Below are positions 57,160 through 64,000 of a stretch of 64,000 bases of DNA, one piece after another (within the stretch, counting starts at the first letter, position 1; each line of letters starts with the position of its first letter). The translations under genes were made by a program, and so were the position numbers. Origin of the DNA: Lucifuga dentata (lineage: Eukaryota > Chordata > Actinopteri > Ophidiiformes > Bythitidae); NCBI GenBank assembly GCA_014773175.1, contig VXCM01000913.1:199408-263407 (forward strand), in the 5' to 3' direction. Below the pieces are notes generated by a model. The model ran no database searches, was not told the DNA's origin, and worked only from the letters and a program-made list of their open reading frames with translations.

Positions 57160-58075
57160 AAAAAACAGATCCACTTCTGCTCTCCCGTGCTGCAGTAATG
57201 CTGTGCACACTGAGTGAAAACAGGCTGTTTTAGGTGCTGTCCCTTTGAAGGGCCATACCATCCATTTTGCATGTTTGAGCCTAATATATTCAATTTTCAT
57301 ACCTGTTACATTACTGACAATCATTTCCCAAAGGATAAAACCATATTTCCGCTTTCCTGATATTTTGCAAAACCTCTTAATCTTTCAAAATCAAATATTC
57401 AAGCGATACACCCACCTTAAAAATCTATGTTTCACCTGCTAATAGTTACGCAGCCTTATGAAGTCATGGTCCTTTAAATTTTTCCATAAACATAGGTCTT
57501 CTTTTGGGACTATATTCCCCGGTGGAGGCATACATTCACTCCACGCTTTTTATGCGCTTAAACACTAAAATGACATAACTTCTAAAAACACCTGAATACA
57601 CGTCTTGTTGGCGATGATGGATTACCTATCCCAAGAACATTTCAAGTATCAACAAGTTGATTTTAATAGCGTACCAGAATGAATTGAAACCAATGGAGGT
57701 CTGGAAGGTAGGAAAAACATTTTTAATTCACTGTTCCAGTAGTAGTGTTTTGGGAAATGATTGTCAGTAACCTTACATGTATGAAAATTGAAGATAATAG
57801 GCTCAAACATGCAAAATAAGTGGTATGGTTCTTTAAGGCCCTCATCCTGGGAATCCTTCTCTGTTCTGATTGGTTGGCTGTGTCAGGCTTGAGCTGGCAA
57901 CACCCATGGATTCTCAAACACAGATGCTTTGTTAGTGTGTCTAAACAGACATGCAGATGGGTGAATTCAGATGTGTTACATGTTGATGTAAACATGTTAG
58001 GGAAGTAAATCTATATCAAAGAATCAAAAACAAAGCTTTCGTGGCAGTTCAGGAACAATGATTTTTTGTTTTGCT
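57160..58075 (+). repeat. Repeat B, copy 3, split by a MITE
   Basis: The left part (57160-57244) has 'gctgtgcacactgagtgaaa' then 'acagg'. The right part (57837-58075) has 'ggccctcatcctggg', 'tctgattggttggctg', 'gttacatgttgatgtaaaca' and 'acaaagctttcgtggcagtt'. Together they align to copy 1 at 8575-8890 with the MITE at 57245-57836 exactly at the TTAA. The left limit is uncertain. Confidence 0.78.
57245..57836 (-). mobile_element. TTAA-flanked MITE, copy 6, inserted in repeat B
   Basis: The left boundary is TTGA (one change from TTAA) followed by 'agggccatacca'. The right boundary is 'tggtatggttct' then TTAA. The interior runs opposite to copies 2, 3 and 5. The host repeat B has a single TTAA at this place in copy 1 (8638-8641), so TTAA was duplicated on insertion. 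This is the clearest evidence in the window for the target site of the family. Confidence 0.88.
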
Positions 58076-59544
58076 GGATACAGTTCTACAGGTGTTAACC
58101 TTTCAGTTTGCCTTCTATATTACATTATAAAAATTATAAAATCTAACAAAAAAAAAAAAAAAAAAAAACACAAGATGTCCCCTTCAATGTAGATTTGACC
58201 AAATCCCATACTTGTACTTTCTTTCATTCCTAGGCTTTATGCTGCGGATGATTGCACAAATCTATCATGAGAGGTGGGTTGTTTCCCTTTAACCAATCTT
58301 GAAAGGATGTAGCAGAAGAAAGCAGTGACAGTGTATAAAAATGAAATTCCTCTCCTGCCATTCAGCTCAGGCTCCCGATGCCACCGCTGCCTGCACCTCA
58401 CGCCCTGCAGTATCGGTAGGAAGGCTGGTTTACGATTTCACACACATCCCTGTCATGAAAGATTGAGCATGTGGGAGTCATTGAAATGTATTCATGCTCA
58501 CAGTGTAGAGGAAGCACAGGGCCACAGTAATGGTTGTCAGGGGCTGGTATGCCTCAGTGAACTGAAGACAACATTTTCTGTCTCACTGGGTGCAGGGATG
58601 TTTGAGTTATATAACTCTGCAGGAAGCCACAGATGAGAATGTCACATGTGAGCCCTAATATGATGCTACATTTAGTATGTGTGCCATGAAAGAGCCTCAT
58701 AGAGTTTACACAATTAAATAAAAAAAAATCTGTTTTTTTTTTTTCGAAAGAATTTGAGAGCACCGTGTGGCAACATTTCACAGAGGTTTGTAACAAACCT
58801 CGCTTGTGAGAATAAATTGATATGATGCTGGTCTAGGCTACAATCAAAGAAATATCTGGGATTGTTTTGAAATTGGTCATTATTGTGGAAGCAGGGGTAT
58901 ATTTTGACCTTGAGTGGGATACTGGAGACAATGAAAGTGTATTTGAAGAAGGTTTGCTTCGTGGAACAGTGCACAGCAGTCATCCTGAGCTGTGAATATG
59001 AAAGAGGTCTCAGATAAGATCCGTCTTATCATCTGTAGGATTCTATCATATTGCCTCTTGGGTTAGCGAGTTCTTTTCAGAGATGCAAATGTTGTGAAAA
59101 TGAAATGAATTCGCTCTCATTACATTAATGAGGTCAGAAAAGAGAATGTAATGTCAATTCAAAGATTGTGTTGGAGTGTTGGCAAAAACTATCCACCAGC
59201 TCAATAAGGAGAATTACATCGCCAATGTGGACTTGGATTAAGAAGATTCCCTCTTTGTTCCCATGGGTGGTAATTATCATCAATTTACAATGCAAAAGTC
59301 AGAATCTCACTTATTTGGTATCTGCACTGAGGTAAACTGGCCTTGATCCGGCTTGGGCTTCAGTCCCCAAACAGGAGCTCAGGAACCCTCAGGGATCCTT
59401 GAGGAAGTCCTGCAGTAAAATGAGGATTCCTTTCAGTACCATCGCAGCCACTCTGTCCTCCAATCCTCTGCAGTTATCACTCTTTACTATTATAAAGAGT
59501 CTGTGAGTTTGCTGGTTTATTTCTTTGGTTTTTGGTAGGTTCAT
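58076..59544. other. Single-copy non-coding DNA
   Basis: No gene is recognised. A poly-A run lies at about 58149-58168. The 103-codon frame at 58325-58636 has no known domain. Confidence 0.5.
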
Positions 59545-59745
59545 TTAAAAAGTTTTGAACTGATTTTGACAAAACTACTTGGAAGGATCTGTAATGTCAC
59601 TGGGAAGAGCCCATTAAATTCTACAGGTGATCTGGACCCATGTAGGGGACTAGGGGGTGGATCCAGGAGCTTTTTAAACTACAATCATACAACAGTTCCT
59701 AACATGTAGCTGAGATGATGCTGATCCAGTAGCATGTGAACATTT
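59545..59745 (+). repeat. Unclassified teleost repeat, copy 2
   Basis: Shared blocks with 25222-25600 are 'ctgattttgacaaaac', 'gggaagagcccattaaattc', 'ggatccaggagctttttaaa' and 'ctgagatgatgctgatccag'. Confidence 0.6.
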
Positions 59746-59754
59746 TAACGTACT

Positions 59755-60120
59755 GTACCTTTAACTGTAATTTTATTTACATCGGGACAATGCACATTAA
59801 TATACAGTCAAATGTAAATATGCCAGATTTAGCCAAAGTTGACTAATTTTCATCCGTAGTCCCATGCCAAGATGNAATGTAAATATGCCAGATTTAGCCA
59901 AAGTTGACTAATTTTCATCCGTAGTCCCATGCCAAGATGATTAAATGGCTAGCTACAATATAAACTGATTAAAGGACATGATACATTATATAACAAATAG
60001 ATCCAAAAGGTTTACTATAACAAAATAAACACAGTGGTCTCCTGGACATATATTTTATAATGTTATGTTATATAATTATATAAATCATATTATATAATAT
60101 TATTATAATATTTACAGAGA
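59755..60120 (-). repeat. LINE 3'-region type repeat with an assembly duplication
   Basis: 'ttttatttacatcgggacaa' then 'tgcacatt' and 'gccagatttagccaaa....ctaattttcatc.gtagtccc' resemble the 3' UTR text of teleost LINEs and recall 2361-2480 ('tttatttggatagggact', 'tttagctaaggctagtttgc'). The 64-bp block 59811-59874 is repeated exactly at 59876-59939 across the N at 59875. The part after 60000 is AT-rich. Confidence 0.5.
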
Positions 60121-60734
60121 TATCTCCAGAACAATATGGGGCAGAATTCATAAAACATAGCACCAGAATTAACGTGTCAATAAATGCAAATATCACTCAA
60201 TAATTTCCTCTCATTCAAAAATGCCTGCACACGGTGTCTATCTCTCTCTCACTTTCTCTCATGCAAACATACACAACCCTCCACCCCCCTGTGCACCATG
60301 ACTCTCCAGTGTGGATCTATTTCTTATCTTACTGCCAATCTTTCAAAATGCAGAGCTCAAAAACAGAGAATTTATATTTCCTTTGCAGATTTAATGTGTC
60401 AATTTCGCTTTGGCACCAGATGAACCAGTATAAATCTTAAATATGAATTCTGCCCATTATGTTTATCACAGTATTTTCTTTCTTTTAAGGCCAGTATAAC
60501 CTGTTCTAAGTGTGACTGTCTAATCCAAAACCTGAACAGCAGGCTGCACCCACAACATGAAAGGCAGAATTCAAAGAGGAAGCGTGCCTGCTTAAACCAA
60601 ATAATTGAAAATAATGAAATAGTAAAGGTAATGTGTCCTGTGGAGTGATGATCAGAAATGTTTCCCACAGTTCTCTCTCTTTACTGCCAAAATAAACAGA
60701 ACAGATCACCTGTTTGGGCACATAAATTAAAGGA
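60121..60734. other. Non-coding DNA
   Basis: No supportable gene is seen. A CT-rich stretch lies at 60236-60262. Confidence 0.45.
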
Positions 60735-60960
60735 TCGGTTACATTCCACTCAGGGTATAAATGATTTAATCGGTTATTGCTATGTCTGTTTTATTATGTA
60801 TGGTCTCACATTGTCTGCACTATATCCTTTATGTTATGTACTGTACTTTTATGTATATATGTATTATGTAATATCTGTTTGCAGCTGTGTCCAGCACTTC
60901 TTGCCCAAGACGAATTTCCTTCAGGACAATAAAGTTTATCTAATCTAATCTAATCTAAAC
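60735..60960 (+). repeat. LINE 3' terminus with (TCTAA)n tail
   Basis: The segment ends 'gaatttccttcaggacaata' then 'aagtttatc', followed by 'taatctaatctaatctaa', the standard form of an L2/Rex-type LINE 3' end with a short tandem tail. The preceding ~150 bp ('ttattgctatgtctg', 'ttatgtactgtacttttatg') fits a LINE 3' UTR. Only this 5'-truncated tail is present; no reverse transcriptase is seen upstream. Confidence 0.75.
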
Positions 60961-62033
60961 TCAAAAATGAAGGTCACAGCAACAAAACCTTAGGGTTCCT
61001 GTCTACTTGGAGTTTTTTGGAATAAAGTCTGGAAACCCCTGATGTACCCGTCAGTGATACTAAAGCTGTTTTCTTCAAAGACTTAAACGGGGAACGATGG
61101 AGGCTGAGTGCAGCCTTGAAATGCAATATGTGATATTAATGTTATTTAACAGAATGCAGTATGAAGCTGATTCTTTTGCCATGCTGTCGTATTTTGTAAA
61201 CCTATACAGGTATGCCCCCAAAAAAGTCTAAATAACAACAACTGTTGAACTCTAAAAGTGGACTAAAAGTAGTTAAACAGTGATCTCATCTCTTTCAAAT
61301 CTTCCTGGTAAAGTGAGACAGAGGTGAAACTACTGAGGTTCCACATAAATATTTGAACGCTTTCATCCACGCTGCACGAACAGTTAAAGACCTGCTCCAG
61401 TTTAGGTACGTGATGTCCTCATTTCAAGCTGTCAAAAGTGTGTGTACAGAAAGTTTATATTAAATAAAGCTCAGCCAGTGGAGAGGAACACCAGTCACTT
61501 CATGAATTCTCCTGTTATTCCTACCGTCTATGACAGTCAAGATACTAATTGCAATCATGAGCAGCTTCGCAGGAAATCACAGAGCTGCCGTGTGACTGAA
61601 ACCTGCGATGTTTTCAGGCTGGAAATGCAGTCGCTCACCAGAGACTGAAATGGAAACATGGCTAATGTGGCTGCAAGGAAGCAGGGGTATTTTCTTGAAA
61701 TAAGAGGATATTTTTGATGTATCACCGTAGAGTAAAGCTTGGAATTTTATTGTGTTTTGTAAAATATTGCAAAGCTGCAACATAACTGCAATGACAATAA
61801 GCACTGAAGAATTAAAGATTGCACTGTGAGATCATATGTACGAACAGTGGAATAAAGTTGTTTTTAAAGCATATATAGCTTTTCAACTCATATATATTGA
61901 TATATTATATAATATAAAATATAGGCCTGTAACTGGGGTGAACCTTTAGTTTACATTCAAATTGAGAATAATATGAAGATTCTTATTGTAACTCAGGTCT
62001 ATTTTGAAATATTGCACCCTAATATGCAAACAA
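60961..62033. other. Non-coding DNA
   Basis: No gene is recognised. 61895-61920 is a TA-rich tract. Confidence 0.5.
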
Positions 62034-62079
62034 CACATTGTTCTACTGGGTGAAAACAGGCCATTTTAGTGCTGTCTCC
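62034..62079 (+). repeat. Repeat B fragment (copy 4)
   Basis: 'gggtgaaaacaggccatttt' then 'agtgctgtctcc' matches 57212-57243 and stops exactly at the TTAA where the next MITE begins. The expected continuation of B ('ggccc...') is absent on the far side. Confidence 0.65.
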
Positions 62080-62189
62080 TTAAAGGACCATACCGGCGAT
62101 CGTGCATGGTAGAGCCCAACATATTCAATCCTTATACGCTACTGACAACAAATTTCCAAACTCAAATGTACAGAAGTATGGTTCTTTAA
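62080..62189. mobile_element. TTAA-flanked MITE, copy 7, internally deleted
   Basis: It begins TTAAAGGACCATACCGGCG and ends 'agtatggttctttaa'. Only about 110 bp remain, essentially the two terminal repeats ('agcccaacatattcaatcct', 'tactgacaacaaatttccaa'). It sits at the same position of repeat B as copy 6. Confidence 0.75.
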
Positions 62190-62824
62190 GTTTTAAAGAT
62201 CAATAAATAAATCTGTATTGACTAACCATATTATATATTAAGAAATTGAGAACCAGAAAGGACCTCAGTAACAGGACTGAGATGATTATTCAGTCTGAGG
62301 ACCAAACACCAGGATATTCAATAACTAAATATGTAACTCAGACACTTTGTTTTGTTGACAGGGGGATTTTATTGTGCTTGTATTCAGGCAATACAAGTTT
62401 TCTGCTTTGTTGTTTCAGGTTTGTTGAAGTACACATTTATTACACCGCTCCGTGTTATTTTGCTGCTAAGACCCAATATTGTACCAGGCAGAAGTACAAC
62501 ATGATCCAAATCAATGCAATAAGTGCTGGTGCTGAGGCTGCACCGATCCCACTCACGCTGTCATTCCTCAAAATGCAGCGCTGAGATCAAATAAAAAGGC
62601 CATTCTGCTCCGGGAGTCTAAAAGGGTGATCCACCAAAATAAAGCCGTAGCTGAAGCAGAGCTAAAGTGGAGATTCCCAGATGAGATGAGCACAATAATA
62701 TTACTTTCATTAGCTTTCATATTAACTGCTGCACACGAAATTAACATGAAATCACCAGGTAACAGATATGTAATGCAGAGGGGTTAACTGGTTAACTTTA
62801 AAGGTTATATATTATGATTTGTGT
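62190..62824. other. Non-coding DNA
   Basis: The 112-codon frame at 62246-62584 has no recognised domain. Nothing else is seen. Confidence 0.45.
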
Positions 62825-62826
62825 TA

Positions 62827-63338
62827 TTGTATATACTCGACTATAAGCTGATCTCGAGTATAAGCCGACCTCCCAATTTTGAGCTGCAAATTTAGATTTT
62901 TAAAGAAACCCACATATAAGCTGACCCCCTGATGTTGTTCCATTAATTTATTTGTTTAGCAAATTACCTGTTTTTCTGGGTATTGTCATAGTATTCCTCT
63001 GATTTTCTGAAAATAACCCATGTACTGGTAAACAAGATATTTACTGTATTTCAGCAGCTGATTACTGTAACTGACGGATCACAGCTTACTGGCCGCCACA
63101 AAATATGCTGGATAAGATGTTTAGTCAGGAAATATCTCATTCTAAGGTATGATTTAAACTATTTTCCATGGGTAGTGGTAAGGGGTAGTACTTCCACCCC
63201 TGGAAATTTTGTTCTCTGGGATCCAATTTGAATTTTTCGTGTATAAGCCGACCCCCGATTTGCATTGTGAAATTTGGTAAAAAAAAAAAAAAAANAAAAA
63301 AAAAAAAAAAAACTTGGCTTATACTCGAGTATATACGG
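62827..63338. mobile_element. Mariner-like MITE with TA flanks, both ends present
   Basis: The left end is TTGTATATACTCGACTATAA then 'gc'. The right end on the minus strand is CCGTATATACTCGAGTATAA then 'gcc'. TA flanks both (62825-62826 and 63339-63340). Within the ends, 'tataagccgacc' occurs in direct and inverse forms. A poly-A run with N at 63295 lies near the right end. No transposase is present. It is related to 44872-45230. The family type (Tc1/mariner superfamily) follows from the TA duplication and the end sequence. Confidence 0.82.
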
Positions 63339-63340
63339 TA

Positions 63341-63449
63341 TTTTCCTTTATTTTGTAGTGTAGTGTCATTATCAAAGTTGCAAACTTTGAGGTTGACACC
63401 TGTGCACCCAGTAAGAAACCCATAAATCCTGAAAGCTTACTTTTGGATT
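63341..63449. other. Short non-coding spacer
   Basis: No features are seen between the MITE and repeat B. Confidence 0.4.
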
Positions 63450-63900
63450 AATTCTTTAATCCTGTAATATGTTGATGTCATCAAGTAACATGTTTAAATT
63501 GACCTGCCTTTGCATCTGGTTAGACCCTCCCACCAGGTGCAAGGCTAGTGAGCAAGTGTGTGGCCAGTGTTCCTGTTTGGATTATGTAGCTGTGGCAGCC
63601 AGCCAATCAAAGCAGGACTTTTTTTTTTTTTTTTTTGNGGGGGGGGAATGTTAAAGAAACAGTACCTAAAATGGACTGCTTTCATTCAGTGTGCACAGCA
63701 GTGCTGCAGATACATGTTTGTGGTTGTAGTGTGTTTTTTGCACATTAAAACCCCTACATGAAAAAGAGAATATCTATAAAATATGTTCCCTTAAGAAAAA
63801 TTACCTGCTTCCCCAAAAACAATTCTAAATGTTTTTCACTATTTATTAAAAAAAAAAAAAAGCTAAAGGTATATACCCTATTGCATTTTTCAACCAATCA
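63450..63900 (-). repeat. Repeat B, copy 5 (reverse)
   Basis: In order this strand shows 'atgttgatgtcatcaagtaa', 'agccaatcaaagcagg', then a T/G run with N at 63638, 'gttaaagaaacagtacctaa' and 'cattcagtgtgcacagcagt'. That is the reverse complement of the layout of copy 1. The TTAA-equivalent (GTTAAAG, about 63651-63657) is empty. The far part to about 63790 matches copy 2. The limit at 63900 is approximate. Confidence 0.7.
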
Positions 63901-64000
63901 TTGTATTAAAAATATACTTAAAATATGTGTTTCTGGCTGGCTGACATGATGCAAAGAAGAAAGGTGGATATACTTTGTGTTCAAGAGACCAGGTGGAAAG

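Noticed and set aside
60658..60948. 96-codon frame
   Set aside because: It translates the 3' UTR and terminus of a LINE.
1..64000. A coordinated, previously undescribed gene system
   Set aside because: No cluster of intact genes exists in the window. All protein-like signals that I recognise are broken transposase or reverse-transcriptase fragments.

Overview
The window looks like nuclear DNA of a bony fish, most likely a percomorph-type teleost. It is AT-rich and eukaryotic, with (TG)n, (GATA)n and poly-A/T tracts, and it carries decayed hAT, mariner/Tigger-type, TTAA-flanked and integrase-type DNA transposons, non-LTR retrotransposon remnants and tRNA-derived SINE pieces of the kinds common in teleosts. 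I cannot name the species. I find no host protein-coding exon, rRNA, tRNA gene or CRISPR array that I can support. The longest open frame is 168 codons and has no recognisable domain. The window is best read as a gene desert or the inside of large introns.

Layout. 1-9.3 kb is transposon-rich: a TTAA-element relic (1.5-2.1 kb), two minus-strand LINE remnants (2.2-3.3 kb; 5.4-7.5 kb), a 1.2-kb hAT element inserted in the second LINE (6056-7251), a (GCC)n stretch at 8.1 kb, copy 1 of an unclassified repeat called B here (8.6-8.9 kb), and a 350-bp Tigger-like MITE (8936-9285). 9.3-15.7 kb is mostly single-copy. 15.8-16.6 kb is an 805-bp element with a broken integrase-like transposase. 18.5-18.8 kb is B again, and 21.5-22.5 kb is a non-autonomous hAT. 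TTAA elements recur at 24.3, 31.0, 50.2, 55.2, 57.2 and 62.1 kb. 27.4-28.9 kb is a stack of insertions (LINE fragment, foldback element, SINE, second MITE end) followed by a 34-bp perfect palindrome. 38.6-42 kb holds a duplicated ~480-bp block, one copy sandwiched between ~185-bp direct repeats. 42.6-43.7 kb is a second hAT with a transposase remnant and an exact 8-bp target duplication. 44.7-45.3 kb is a probable hAT carrying a mariner-like insertion. The last 4 kb hold LINE 3' ends, a complete 512-bp TA-flanked MITE and a reversed copy of B.

Two threads tie the window together. First, all 18 N bases are single. Eight are flanked by identical direct copies of 64-67 bp and ten lie in homopolymer runs, so they look like assembler junctions and the duplicated flanks are probably not real. 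Second, the elements form a datable nesting order: the TTAA element sits in repeat B at a TTAA that is empty in another copy of B, and the hAT sits inside a LINE. No coordinated gene system is visible. The most unusual material is the TTAA-flanked family with its long terminal inverted repeats, the A-B-A' block at 41.0-41.9 kb, and the palindrome at 28.9 kb.
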